A stretch of 64,000 nucleotides of DNA from positions 62,001 through 126,000 of the forward strand of contig NZ_JAEULO010000066.1 of the NCBI RefSeq assembly GCF_016793705.1, read 5' to 3'. A program made the position numbers and the translations under genes. Positions 34,971 through 43,794 of this stretch are shown here, one piece after another; positions within the stretch are counted from its first letter, which is position 1; every line of letters begins with the position of its first letter. The notes under the pieces are model-generated. The model made no database searches, was not told where the DNA came from, and was given only the letters and a program-made list of their open reading frames with translations. The DNA comes from Tabrizicola sp. (GTDB lineage: Bacteria > Pseudomonadota > Alphaproteobacteria > Rhodobacterales > Rhodobacteraceae).

Positions 34971-35974
34971 CCGACAGCGCCCCCCTGATCCCGGCGGGCG
35001 CCGCCTATTTCCGCCCCGCCCGCGCCGATGCGCCGACCCGCGCCTTCGACTTCCTGATCTGCCCCTCCTTCACCCTCCTCGCCTTCGCCTCGGCGGTCGA
35101 GCCGCTGCGCATCGCCAACCAGCTCTCGCAACGCCCGCTCTACGCCTGGCGCACCGCCACTGCCGATGGCCAGCCCGTCACCTCGTCCTGCGGCCTTACC
35201 GTCCAGGTCGACGGCCCCCTCGCCACCCCCGCCCGCGACGCGACCCTCGTCGTCTGCGCCGGCAACCAGCCCGAAAAGGCGATCACCGCCCCCCTCGTCG
35301 CGGCCGTCCAGCGCCACCACCGCCATGGCGGCCCGGTCGCGGGCCTCTGCACCGGCCCCTTCGCCCTTGCGAAAGCGGGCCTCCTGACCAACCGCCGCTT
35401 CACGCTGCACTGGGAAAACCAGCCCGCCTTCCGCGAGATGTTTCCCACCCTTACCCCCGCCGAGACCAAGTTCGAGATCGACGATCGCATTCTCACCTGC
35501 GGCGGCGGTGCAGCGGCGACCGACCTGATGATCGACATCATCGCCCGCGACCAGGGCGAGGCTTTCGCCACCATGGTCCTCGACATGTGCCTGCGCCGCG
35601 TCGCCATCGGCCGCGACCCCGGCCAGCGCTCCTCACTCTCCGCCGTCGCCCAGCTGCGCAATCCCGGCCTCTCGGCCATGGTCGAGCTGATGAAGCGCCA
35701 CATCGAAGAGCCCCTGTCGATGGAGGACCTTTCCGCCCGCATCGGCTATTCCCGCCGCAACGTCGAACGCATCTTCCGCAAGGCGCTCGGCCAGCCCCCT
35801 GCGCGATTCTACCTCGACATGCGACTCGACCACGCCCGGAACCTCTTGTCGGGCACCGACCTCAGCCTCTCGGAAATCTCCGCCGCCTGCGGCTTCGCCA
35901 CGCGCTCGCATTTCTCCAAGGCCTTCACCGCCCGCTTCGGCACCGCGCCCAGCCGGCTGCACGCGCGCCTCTAG
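34967..35974 (+). CDS. GlxA-family AraC-type regulator (DJ-1/PfpI domain plus HTH)
   Basis: A 335-residue regulator with an N-terminal DJ-1/PfpI-like sensor domain (about 20-205; the nucleophile-elbow cysteine lies in GPVAGLCTGPFALAKAGL) and a C-terminal AraC helix-turn-helix pair. The HTH region shows MEDLSARIGYSRRNVERIFRKALG and then LSEISAACGFATRSHFSKAFTARFG. Relatives control carnitine, glycine-betaine or arginine catabolism. Its coupling to a thioesterase gene hints at a CoA-linked catabolic target elsewhere in the genome. It converges on the antiporter gene with a 4-bp overlap. Confidence 0.9.
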   Translation: MTDSAPLIPAGAAYFRPARADAPTRAFDFLICPSFTLLAFASAVEPLRIANQLSQRPLYAWRTATADGQPVTSSCGLTVQVDGPLATPARDATLVVCAGNQPEKAITAPLVAAVQRHHRHGGPVAGLCTGPFALAKAGLLTNRRFTLHWENQPAFREMFPTLTPAETKFEIDDRILTCGGGAAATDLMIDIIARDQGEAFATMVLDMCLRRVAIGRDPGQRSSLSAVAQLRNPGLSAMVELMKRHIEEPLSMEDLSARIGYSRRNVERIFRKALGQPPARFYLDMRLDHARNLLSGTDLSLSEISAACGFATRSHFSKAFTARFGTAPSRLHARL

Positions 35975-37725
35975 GTCCGCACCGTGTGCTCCGCGTTGCC
36001 GATGATCAGCCCGCGGCCCGAATAGATGTCGCCCGTCATCTGCAAGGCCAGCCGCTCGGCATCGCGCTTGCGGATGCCCTCGGCGATCTCCTCGATCTCC
36101 TCAGGCTCGACCCCCAGCACCTCCAGCGCCTCGCCGCCCAGCGCCAGCGCCGAATGGAAGACCTCGCGCATGTGGTGGTCGACGCCCTCCTTGATCAGCT
36201 CCAGCACATGCTGGCGGTCGAAGGCCCGCGCCAGGATGACCGCATTCGGGAACTCATCGCGCACCAGCTTCACGATCCGCGTGGTGATCTCCTGCTTGTC
36301 CGTCGCGATCACCACCGCCCGCGCCGTTGCCGCACCGGCAGCCTTCAGGATGTCCAGCCGGGTGCCGTCGCCGAACCAGACCTTGAAGCCGAAGGTTTCC
36401 GCCGCGCGGATCATCTCGGGGTCGTCGTCGATGATGTTGATCTCGCATTTCCGCGCCAGAAGCGGCTGGCAGGCGATCTGGCCAAAACGACCGAAGCCGA
36501 TGATCAGGACCTGTCCCGACAACCCGTCCGGTGCCTCGATCCCTTCGGTCGAAACCACCGCCGCCGGCTGAAAGCGGTCAAGCAGGACAACCAGCAGCGG
36601 TGTCAGCGCCATCGAGATGATGACGATCGCATTCAGGATCGCGTTGGCATCAAGATCCAGCAGGCCAAAGGCGACGGCAGAGGAATAGAGGACAAAGGCG
36701 AACTCGCCACCCTGCGCCATCAGCACCGTGCGCTCCAGCGCCTCGCGATGCCCCGCCTTGGTCAGCCGCGCGACCAGATAGATGATCGCGGCCTTCAGCC
36801 CCATCAGGGCCAGCACGCTCACCGCGATCAGCCGCCAGTTCGCAGCGATGATCGACAGGTCCAGCGCCATTCCGACCGCAAGGAAGAAGAGGCCAAGCAA
36901 GATGCCCCGGAACGGCTCCACATCGGCCTCAAGCTGGTGGCGGAAGCTCGATTCCGACAAGAGTACCCCCGCCAGGAACGCCCCCATCGCCGCCGACAGC
37001 CCGCCCACCTGCATCCAGAGCGCGGCTCCAAGAACCACCAGCAGCGCCGCCGCCGTCATCACCTCCCTCGCGCGGGAGGCGGCCAGAACCCGGAACATCG
37101 GGTTCAACAAGTAGCGCCCCGCCACGACCAGCGCCGCGATCGCCGCAAGACCGATGGCCACCCCCTGCAGCCGATCCAGCAGCGTCAGGTCCTCCCCCCC
37201 CGGCGCGAGGAAAGCGACCAGCGCCAGCAGGGGCACGATGGCCAGGTCCTCCATAAGCAGGATCGACACGATCCGTTGCCCTTTCGGGGCGGAAATGTCA
37301 TTCCGTTCCTGCAACATCTGCATGACAATGGCAGTCGAGGTCAGGGTGAACCCGGCCCCGGCAATCAGCGAGACCGCATAGGGATAGCCCAGCGCCACGC
37401 CGACCAGCCCCAGAAGCGCCACACAAAGCAGCACCTGCAACAGCCCCAACCCGAAGATGTCACGTCGCATCGCCCAAAGCTTCGACGGCTCCATCTCCAG
37501 CCCGATGATGAAGAGGAACATGACGACGCCCAGCTCGGCGACATGCAGGATCGCCATCGGGTCCGAGAAAAGTCCCAACCCGAACGGCCCGATCACGAGC
37601 CCAGCCGCCAGATAGCCCAGCACCGATCCCAGCCCGATCCGCTTGAAGACCGGCACCGCCACCACTGCCGCGCCCAGAAGCGTCACCACCGAAACCAGAT
37701 CGACGCCCGCGGATTCCGTTGCCAT
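35971..37725 (-). CDS. KefB/KefC-type monovalent cation:proton antiporter (CPA2) with TrkA-N domain
   Basis: A 584-residue protein. The first about 390 residues carry a dozen hydrophobic segments with the CPA2 blocks GSVLGYLAAGLVIGPFGLG, FLFIIGLEMEPSKLW and AGAGFTLTSTAIVMQ. A Rossmann TrkA-N domain follows (QVLIIGFGRFGQIACQPLLA, about 410-530). It should exchange K+ or Na+ for protons, gated by a nucleotide. Glutathione-gated Kef systems have a partner KefF/G; none is seen here. Confidence 0.9.
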   Translation of the reverse strand: MATESAGVDLVSVVTLLGAAVVAVPVFKRIGLGSVLGYLAAGLVIGPFGLGLFSDPMAILHVAELGVVMFLFIIGLEMEPSKLWAMRRDIFGLGLLQVLLCVALLGLVGVALGYPYAVSLIAGAGFTLTSTAIVMQMLQERNDISAPKGQRIVSILLMEDLAIVPLLALVAFLAPGGEDLTLLDRLQGVAIGLAAIAALVVAGRYLLNPMFRVLAASRAREVMTAAALLVVLGAALWMQVGGLSAAMGAFLAGVLLSESSFRHQLEADVEPFRGILLGLFFLAVGMALDLSIIAANWRLIAVSVLALMGLKAAIIYLVARLTKAGHREALERTVLMAQGGEFAFVLYSSAVAFGLLDLDANAILNAIVIISMALTPLLVVLLDRFQPAAVVSTEGIEAPDGLSGQVLIIGFGRFGQIACQPLLARKCEINIIDDDPEMIRAAETFGFKVWFGDGTRLDILKAAGAATARAVVIATDKQEITTRIVKLVRDEFPNAVILARAFDRQHVLELIKEGVDHHMREVFHSALALGGEALEVLGVEPEEIEEIAEGIRKRDAERLALQMTGDIYSGRGLIIGNAEHTVRT

Positions 37726-37821
37726 GCAGCACTCCTTCGCCAGAGGGCCAGAGTTGGCAGGTCAGACGGCAAGCGCAACTGGAAAACCATGTAGGTGCGC
37801 GACAACGGACCTTGAATCGCG

Positions 37822-38343
37822 CTAGCTCTCCTTGTCGAATTCAATACCGAACTCGCTTTCCCAGAAGTCACGCTTCGGAAGCGGTCTAAGTTTTGATGGG
37901 TCCGCTGCACACACAGCATGCGAAATCATGGCCATCGCCTGCGGTATCCTTGAAAGCCAGGCAAACATCTCCTGCAACTCGTCATAGGTCCTGCTCATGA
38001 TGCTGTCCTCGACGCGCCAACTCAGCGTCGCCGGAGCGCCTCCCGTTTCGGCCGATGCGCCGATCAAGCCGTGACAGATGCCATTTCTGACATCGAGTGA
38101 TTCCTGCATCTGTGTCCAAAGCCGTTCTGCCAACAAGGCTTCTTCGGGCCGCACCTCACGATCCTGCAGAAGCAATTTCTTCCAAACCTGCAGCGTCCCT
38201 CGTGCCCCAATGACCTTACTCAGACTCTCCGGGCCTCCGACCCTACCGATGATCTCGCGCGCTTCGTTCTCAATCCTTGCAAACAGAAACAGAAGGGAGG
38301 CCACGGTTCCACAAATGCGCTCGTACGTCACGGCGTCAGTCAT
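37822..38343 (-). CDS. Hypothetical protein with RX4H (HEPN-like) motif
   Basis: A 173-residue, mostly helical soluble protein that I cannot place in a named family. Residues near 88-96 read VRNGICHGL, giving the Arg-x4-His pattern of HEPN-type RNases and their inactive relatives. The flanking long helices (MQESLDVRN and TYDELQEMFAWLSRI) fit that fold. Base composition is clearly lower in GC than both neighbours, suggesting recent acquisition. It starts 5 bp after the VOC gene stop and would be translated with it. Neither an antitoxin nor a phage gene is adjacent. Confidence 0.5.
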   Translation of the reverse strand: MTDAVTYERICGTVASLLFLFARIENEAREIIGRVGGPESLSKVIGARGTLQVWKKLLLQDREVRPEEALLAERLWTQMQESLDVRNGICHGLIGASAETGGAPATLSWRVEDSIMSRTYDELQEMFAWLSRIPQAMAMISHAVCAADPSKLRPLPKRDFWESEFGIEFDKES

Positions 38344-38348
38344 ATCCC

Positions 38349-38762
38349 TCACCCCTCGAACACATTCTCCATCGCCGCGAACCCCTTCACCTCGATCGGG
38401 TTGCCGCTCGGATCGCGGAAGAACATCGTCCACTGCTCCCCCGGCTGGCCCTGGAAGCGCACCTGCGGCGGCAGGACGAAGACCACCCCCGCCGCCGTCA
38501 GCCGGTCGGCCAATGCCTGCCAGTCGGGCAGCAGCAGGACCAGCCCCAGATGCGGCATCGGCACCATGTGATCGCCCACCTTGCCGGTATTCGTGGTCCT
38601 GAACGGCTCGCCGAGATGCAGGCTGATCTGGTGCCCGAAGAAATCGAAATCCACCCAAGTCTCCGTGCTCCGCCCCTCGCGGCAGCCCAGCACTCCGCCA
38701 TAGAAGGCGCGGGCCTTGTCAAGGCTGGTGACATGATAGGCCAGATGGAAGGGGGTCAGCAT
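38349..38762 (-). CDS. VOC-superfamily (glyoxalase-like) protein
   Basis: The 137-residue protein starts FHLAYHVTSLDKARAFYGGVLGC and ends FFRDPSGNPIEVKGF, the two halves of a vicinal oxygen chelate domain. His8 or His10, a central His (HLGLVLL) and the Glu of IEVKGF could bind metal. The substrate is unknown. GGAG lies eight bases before the ATG. It leads the two-gene minus-strand unit with the RX4H protein. Confidence 0.85.
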   Translation of the reverse strand: MLTPFHLAYHVTSLDKARAFYGGVLGCREGRSTETWVDFDFFGHQISLHLGEPFRTTNTGKVGDHMVPMPHLGLVLLLPDWQALADRLTAAGVVFVLPPQVRFQGQPGEQWTMFFRDPSGNPIEVKGFAAMENVFEG

Positions 38763-38910
38763 TGGGCAGGCTCCGGGACAAACCGGGGCCGATCCAAGCA
38801 CGGAAGGGCCGGCGACCGCAACGATCCATCCTGTCCCGGTTGTGGTCAAAGATGAACATTTCCCTAACGCCCGCACGCAAGCCTTTGATATCCCTGCCAT
38901 CGTCGCGCTT

Positions 38911-38947
38911 GTCCACCGTGGACACGGTCCGACGCCCCCGCTATCCT
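38911..38947 (+). promoter_or_regulatory. Promoter of the mtnP operon with overlapping palindrome
   Basis: TGGACA (38919-38924) and TATCCT (38942-38947) are 17 bp apart, 26 bp before the mtnP start. A perfect palindrome GTCCAC-C-GTGGAC (38911-38923) covers the -35 box, so a repressor bound there would block the polymerase. Confidence 0.55.
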
Positions 38948-38972
38948 CTCCCCGGCCAACCAGGGGGACCCC

Positions 38973-39839
38973 ATGCAGACCATGCTCGGCGTGATCGGAG
39001 GATCGGGGGTCTACCAGATCGACGGCCTCGAAGGCGCAAGCTGGGTCCGGGTGAAGACCCCCTGGGGCAAGCCCTCGGACGAAGTGCTGGTGGGCCGCCT
39101 GAACGGCCTCCCCATGGCCTTCCTCCCCCGCCACGGACGCGGCCATGTCCACGACCCCGCCAGCGTCCCCTACCGGGCCAACATCGACGCCCTGAAGCGG
39201 CTCGGCTGCACCGACATTCTCGCCGTCTCGGCCGTCGGCAGCCTCCGCGAAGACTTCGCCCCCGGCGATTTCGTCGTCGTCGACCAGTACATCGACCGCA
39301 CCACCCAGAGGCCGCCTTCCTTCTTCGGCCCCGGCTGCGTCGCCCATGTCAGCCTCGCCGACCCGACCTGCCCCCGCCTCGGTGCGCTGGCCGCCCAGGC
39401 CGCCCGTGCCGAGGGCCTGACCGTTCATACCGGAGCCACCTACCTCTCGATGGAGGGTCCCCAGTTCTCCACCCGCGCCGAAAGCCGGATGTACCGCGCC
39501 TGGGGCGCCGACGTGATCGGCATGACCGGGATTTCCGAGGCCCGCCTCGCCCGCGAAGCCGAGCTGTGCTACGCCTCCCTCGCCATGGTGACGGACTACG
39601 ACTGCTGGCACGACAGCCACGGCGCGGTGGACGTGGCGCAGGTCATCGCCGTCGTCCACGCCAATGCCGCCGCCGCGCGCGGCCTCGTCGCCCGCCTGCC
39701 CGCGCTCCTGTCTCCCGACCGCGAACCATGCCCGCACGGCTGCGACCGCGCCCTCTCCCATGCGATCATGACCGCCCCCGACAAGCGCGACCCGGACCTC
39801 CTCGCCAAACTCGACGCCGTGGCGGGCCGGGTCCTGTAG
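38973..39839 (+). CDS. mtnP: S-methyl-5'-thioadenosine phosphorylase
   Basis: The 288-residue enzyme splits methylthioadenosine into adenine and methylthioribose-1-phosphate. It shows the phosphate-binding start GVIGGSGVYQIDGLE, FLPRHGRGH, VPYRANIDALKRLGCTDI, and the substrate block YLSMEGPQFSTRAES followed by DVIGMT. The length fits trimeric MTA phosphorylases. apt lies downstream in the same operon and would recycle the adenine it releases. Confidence 0.95.
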   Translation: MQTMLGVIGGSGVYQIDGLEGASWVRVKTPWGKPSDEVLVGRLNGLPMAFLPRHGRGHVHDPASVPYRANIDALKRLGCTDILAVSAVGSLREDFAPGDFVVVDQYIDRTTQRPPSFFGPGCVAHVSLADPTCPRLGALAAQAARAEGLTVHTGATYLSMEGPQFSTRAESRMYRAWGADVIGMTGISEARLAREAELCYASLAMVTDYDCWHDSHGAVDVAQVIAVVHANAAAARGLVARLPALLSPDREPCPHGCDRALSHAIMTAPDKRDPDLLAKLDAVAGRVL

Positions 39840-39843
39840 GCCC

Positions 39844-41088
39844 GTGCGGCGGGTCCTGATCCTCGGGGCCGACGGCTTCATCGGACGCCATCTCGCCTTC
39901 GGGCTGCGGGCGAAAGGCTGGTCGGTGACGGCCCAGGCCCGCAATCCCAAACGACTGCAGGCGATGGGCTTCCAAACCCTCCGCGCCGACCTGACCGACC
40001 CGGCGACGCATTCCCCCGCCTTCTGGTCCCCGCACCTGCCCCAGGGGACGGCTCTCGTCGACGCCGCAGGTCTCCTCGCCGGAACCGAACCCGCCTTCCG
40101 GGCCGTCCACCACGACGCGCCCCGCGCCGCCTTGCAGGCGCTGCGCGGTACCGCCCTCCTGATCTCTGCCGTCGGCACCGGGGCCGAGACCCCCTTCGCC
40201 CGCTGGCGCCGCGAAACCGAAGCGCTCTTCGCCGACCACTGCATCCTGCGCCCGGGGCTGGTCCTGGGCGAGACCTCCTACGGCGGCTCCTCCCTCCTCC
40301 GCGCACTCGCGGCGATGCCCTTCCGGCTTCCGGTGGTGGGCGACGGAGCGCAGCCCTTCAACCCGATCCACGCCGCCGATCTGGCCGAGGTGGTGGCCGA
40401 ATGCCTGGACATCCGCTTGCGGAGCACCTGGGATGTCGGCGGGCCGGAGGTCATCACCCAAGCCGACCTTGCGGCCCGATACCGCAGCTGGCTGGGCCTG
40501 GCGCCGGTACCGCCCCTGCACCTTTCCACGCCGACGGCCATGACGCTTGGGCATCTGGGCGACACCCTGCGGATCGGCCCGGTCTCGGCCACCGCCGTCG
40601 CCCAGCTTCAGGCCGGAGTCCTCGCCGACCCCGCGCCGCTCCTCGCCCGGCTGAAGACCCGCCCGCGCCCAGTCTCCGCCTTCCTCAACGCCCGCCCCGC
40701 CGGAACGCAAGACCTCTGGCAGGCCCGCCTCTACCTCCTGAAACCCCTCATCCGCCTGACCCTCGCCACCCTCTGGCTCGCCTCCGGCCTCCTCGGCCTG
40801 ACCTCTCCGGCAACTACCTTCGCCCCCGGCCTGGCCCTGCCCGACCCCCTCGCCATCGCCCTCGCCCGCGGGTTCGGCGCGCTCGACCTGGCCCTGGCTT
40901 TCGCCCTCCTGCGCAACTGGCGGCCCCGGCACATCGCGCTCGCCCAGATCGCCCTCGTCCTGGCCTACACGGCAGGCCTCACCCTTCTCGCCCCGGCGCT
41001 CTGGCTCGACCCCTACGGCGGGCTCCTGAAGAACCTGCCGATCCTCGCGCTGCTCTTCACCCATCTCGCCTTGGTGGAGGAGCGCTGA
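39844..41088 (+). CDS. NAD(P)-binding epimerase-like protein fused to a DoxX-like membrane domain
   Basis: A 414-residue fusion. The N-terminal Rossmann domain (about 1-290) starts RRVLILGADGFIGRHLAFGL with a GxxGxxG-type loop; the usual Tyr-x3-Lys pair of classical SDRs is not evident. The C-terminal 110 residues contain four hydrophobic segments (LTLATLWLASGLLGL, ALDLALAFALL, HIALAQIALVLAYTAGL, LPILALLFTHLALV), as in DoxX-like proteins. Start is GTG, four bases after mtnP. The stop overlaps the next start. The role is unknown; a membrane redox function is possible. Confidence 0.8.
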   Translation: MRRVLILGADGFIGRHLAFGLRAKGWSVTAQARNPKRLQAMGFQTLRADLTDPATHSPAFWSPHLPQGTALVDAAGLLAGTEPAFRAVHHDAPRAALQALRGTALLISAVGTGAETPFARWRRETEALFADHCILRPGLVLGETSYGGSSLLRALAAMPFRLPVVGDGAQPFNPIHAADLAEVVAECLDIRLRSTWDVGGPEVITQADLAARYRSWLGLAPVPPLHLSTPTAMTLGHLGDTLRIGPVSATAVAQLQAGVLADPAPLLARLKTRPRPVSAFLNARPAGTQDLWQARLYLLKPLIRLTLATLWLASGLLGLTSPATTFAPGLALPDPLAIALARGFGALDLALAFALLRNWRPRHIALAQIALVLAYTAGLTLLAPALWLDPYGGLLKNLPILALLFTHLALVEER

Positions 41089-41558
41089 TGGATCCCTTCC
41101 TGATCGCCAAGTGGCTGCACATCCTGTCCGCCACCGTCCTTTTCGGCACCGGCATCGGCACCGCCTTCCAGATGGTCTGGGCCATGCGCGGCGACCGGGC
41201 CGAGGTGGTCGCGGGCGTCGGCTCGGGCGTGGTCGCCGCCGACTGGCTCTTCACCCTCCCCGCCGGGCTCGCACAGCCTGCGACCGGCCTCTGGCTTGCC
41301 CACCTGACGGGGTGGAGCCTGACCGAGCCCTGGCTCCTCCTCACCTATGCGCTCTACCTGATCGCCCTTGCCGCCTGGCTGCCCGTCGTCGCCCTGCAAT
41401 ACCGCATCCGCGATCTTTGCCGCGCCGCCCCGCCCGGCCCGGTGCCGGCCGAAGCCCGCAGGCTTTACCGACTCTGGTTCCTCCTCGGCTGGCCCGGCTT
41501 CGGCGCGCTTGTCGCGATCCTCTGGCTGATGGTATCGAAACCCGTCGCGCTTTTCTGA
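41088..41558 (+). CDS. DUF2269 membrane protein
   Basis: The 156-residue protein has four hydrophobic segments and matches DUF2269: [22 protein letters not shown], a central [15 protein letters not shown] and a C-terminal [25 protein letters not shown]. It often sits beside epimerase/DoxX genes. The TGATG junction shows coupling to the upstream fusion gene. A joint membrane complex is plausible, but no activity is known. Confidence 0.85.
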   Translation: MDPFLIAKWLHILSATVLFGTGIGTAFQMVWAMRGDRAEVVAGVGSGVVAADWLFTLPAGLAQPATGLWLAHLTGWSLTEPWLLLTYALYLIALAAWLPVVALQYRIRDLCRAAPPGPVPAEARRLYRLWFLLGWPGFGALVAILWLMVSKPVALF

Positions 41559-41565
41559 GGACCCC

Positions 41566-42099
41566 ATGGCCAAGACCGTCAAGGACTATATCCGCACCAT
41601 CGTCGACTTCCCGCACGAGGGGATCCTGTTCCGCGACGTGACCACGCTTTTCGCCGATCCGCGCGGGTTCCGGATGTGCGTGGACCAGTTGCTCGCCCCC
41701 TATGCGGGCATGCGGATCGACAAGGTCGCGGGGCTGGAGGCGCGGGGCTTCATACTGGGCGGGGCGGTGGCGCACCAGTTGTCGACCGGCTTCGTGCCGA
41801 TCCGCAAGAAGGGCAAGCTGCCCGGCCAGACCATCGCCCAGGCCTACCAGCTGGAATACGGCGAGGCGGTGGTCGAGGTGCATGACGATGCGATGCAGCC
41901 GGGCGAGAAGGTGCTTCTGGTCGACGACCTCCTCGCCACCGGCGGCACGGCGGAAGCGGGCATCCGGTTGATCGAACGCCTCGGCGCCGAGGTGGTGGGC
42001 TGCGCCTTCGTGGTCGACCTGCCGGACCTTGGCGGTCGGAAGAAGCTGGAGAGACTGGGCATGGACGTCCATGCGCTTTGCGCGTTCGAGGGGCTGTGA
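41566..42099 (+). CDS. apt: Adenine phosphoribosyltransferase
   Basis: The 177-residue purine salvage enzyme makes AMP from adenine and PRPP. Its signatures are [37 protein letters not shown] and the PRPP-binding [17 protein letters not shown]. It is the last gene of the mtnP operon, so methylthioadenosine is converted to AMP by products of one transcript. Confidence 0.97.
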   Translation: MAKTVKDYIRTIVDFPHEGILFRDVTTLFADPRGFRMCVDQLLAPYAGMRIDKVAGLEARGFILGGAVAHQLSTGFVPIRKKGKLPGQTIAQAYQLEYGEAVVEVHDDAMQPGEKVLLVDDLLATGGTAEAGIRLIERLGAEVVGCAFVVDLPDLGGRKKLERLGMDVHALCAFEGL

Positions 42100-42120
42100 G
42101 GCTGAACCCGTTGGACCCAC

Positions 42121-42163
42121 GGAGTTTTCGAAAACTCCGGACCGATTTCTTAGAAGAAATCGG
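42121..42163. terminator. Two adjacent perfect palindromes after apt
   Basis: The first, 42121-42138, is GGAGTTTTCGAAAACTCC. The second, 42142-42163, has arms CCGATTTCTT / AAGAAATCGG with an AG centre. Both would form hairpins on either strand. The second shares its ATTTCTT/AAGAAAT core with the hisE terminator. Likely a bidirectional terminator for apt. Confidence 0.6.
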
Positions 42164-42229
42164 CACCGCGCGCGCATCGGGCGGCTTCCGTTAACCGTCC
42201 TGTAAGAGAATCACTCTACACCGGTCCTT

Positions 42230-42318
42230 GTCAGGGCTACCCACCCTGACCGCGCTGCTACCCACAGCGTGACCCACACACCCCCAAAGCACCCCGTCGC
42301 AGGTTTCCTGCGGCGGGG
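42230..42318. terminator. Further hairpins between apt and the FAD oxidase
   Basis: GTCAGGG / CCCTGAC (42230-42250) and a strong 12-bp stem CCCCGTCGCAGG / CCTGCGGCGGGG with a TTT loop (42292-42318, one G-U pair), followed by CTGTTTC. Together with the upstream palindromes, four hairpins lie between these convergent genes. Confidence 0.5.
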
Positions 42319-42340
42319 CTGTTTCACTCAGGCCACGCCC

Positions 42341-43750
42341 TCACCCCAGTACCGTCCCCGGATTCATGATCCCCGCCGGATCCAGCGCCGTCTTGATCGC
42401 CCGCATCGCCGCCAGTTTCCCCGGATCACCGTAGCGCGCAAGGTCGCCAACCTTCAGCCGCCCCACCCCATGCTCTGCCGCGACAGACCCGCCAAGGGCA
42501 TGCACCAGATCATGCACCGCCGTCTTCACGGCATCGCGCACGCCCTCATGCTCGCCCTTCGCATGACCCCGCGCCGGGAAGACATTCCAGTGCAGGTTGC
42601 CGTCGCCGAGATGCCCGAAGCAGTTCACCCGGAACTCCCCCAGCCCCACGATCGCCCCTGGCGCCTCGGCGATGAAGCCGGGGATGGCCGACAAGGGCAG
42701 CGAGATGTCATGGCTCGACACCGCCCCCACCTTGCGGTTCGCCAGCGGGATCGTCTCGCGCAGCGCCCAGAGCTGCGCCGCCTGCGCCTCCGAGGTGGCA
42801 ATCACCCCGTCCGCCACCAACCCGGCCTCGGCCCCCGCCTCGTATAGCCCCGCCATCACCGCTTCCGGCTCCAGTCCCGCGGGCAGTTCCAGCTCCACGA
42901 GCACCAGCCAGTCCGGCACCGGATCGAAGGGCGCGCGCAGATCGAAGCCGGTCTCGGCCAGGAAGTCGAAGCCCATCCGACTGATCAGCTCGAAGCCCGA
43001 GACGAGCCCCGCCGCCCGCTCGCCGCAGAGCGCCAGCAGGTCCAGCGCCGCCCCCGGAGACGGCACCGCCAGAAGCGCCACCACCCGCGCCGCAGGCAGC
43101 GGAAACAGCTTCAGGCTCGCCGCCGTGATCACGCCCAGCGTGCCTTCCGAGCCGATCAGCAGGTGGCGCAGGTCGTAGCCCGCATTGTCCTTCCGCAGCC
43201 GGGTCAAGCCGTTGAACACCGTCCCATCGGGCAAGACCGCCTCCAACCCCAGGCAGAGGTCGCGCGCATTGCCATAGCGCAGGACCGCCGTCCCCCCGGC
43301 ATTGGACGCGAGGTTGCCGCCGATCCGGCAACTCCCCTCCGACGCGAGCGACAGCGGGAACAGCCGCCCGACCTCTGCCGCACGGGCCTGCACCTCGGCC
43401 AGCACCATGCCCGCCTCGACCACCATCGCATTCTCCTCGGGCCAGAGTCCGCGCAGGGCCGCCATCCGCTCCAGCGACAACAAGAGCGGCGCGGGGCCAA
43501 AGGTCAGGGTCTGCCCGCCGACCAGCCCCGTCCCGCCGCTGACCGGCACCACCCCCACCCGCGCTTCGGCGCAGGCGCGGACCAGTGCCGCCACCTCCGC
43601 CGTGGTCCGGGGCCGGGCCAGCACCCCCGCCTGACCGATCCAGCGGCCGCGAGGTTCCTCCAGATGCCGGGGCTCGGGGGCCGAGAGCACCCCCTCGGGC
43701 ACCTGCCCGGCAAGGCGCGAGACGAAAGCAGGATCGCAGGGGTTCAGCAT
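42341..43750 (-). CDS. FAD-linked oxidase of the D-2-hydroxy-acid dehydrogenase family
   Basis: The 469-residue flavoprotein has the PCMH-type FAD domain (VVPVSGGTGLVGGQ near 75, SLASEGSCRIGGNLASNAGG near 130, LLIGSEGTLGVIT near 200). It ends with the FAD-oxidase C-terminal block NCFGHLGDGNLHWNVFP, then SVAAEHGVGRLK and ALDPAGIMNPGTVL. Relatives oxidise D-lactate, D-2-hydroxyglutarate or glycolate. The particular acid cannot be told by eye. The ATG at 43750 has GGAAGGAG upstream; another ATG lies 24 bp earlier. Confidence 0.9.
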   Translation of the reverse strand: MLNPCDPAFVSRLAGQVPEGVLSAPEPRHLEEPRGRWIGQAGVLARPRTTAEVAALVRACAEARVGVVPVSGGTGLVGGQTLTFGPAPLLLSLERMAALRGLWPEENAMVVEAGMVLAEVQARAAEVGRLFPLSLASEGSCRIGGNLASNAGGTAVLRYGNARDLCLGLEAVLPDGTVFNGLTRLRKDNAGYDLRHLLIGSEGTLGVITAASLKLFPLPAARVVALLAVPSPGAALDLLALCGERAAGLVSGFELISRMGFDFLAETGFDLRAPFDPVPDWLVLVELELPAGLEPEAVMAGLYEAGAEAGLVADGVIATSEAQAAQLWALRETIPLANRKVGAVSSHDISLPLSAIPGFIAEAPGAIVGLGEFRVNCFGHLGDGNLHWNVFPARGHAKGEHEGVRDAVKTAVHDLVHALGGSVAAEHGVGRLKVGDLARYGDPGKLAAMRAIKTALDPAGIMNPGTVLG

Positions 43751-43794
43751 CGGCGTCTCCTTCCCGCCCTTCATAGCAAGGCGGGCGGGAGAGG

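Noticed and set aside
35587-37794. 735-codon plus-strand frame opposite the KefB-like gene
   Set aside because: Shadow of an obvious membrane antiporter; the translation is H/R/Q-rich.
38763-38910. SAM or S-box riboswitch upstream of mtnP
   Set aside because: The promoter lies only 26 bp before the gene, leaving no room for a leader structure.
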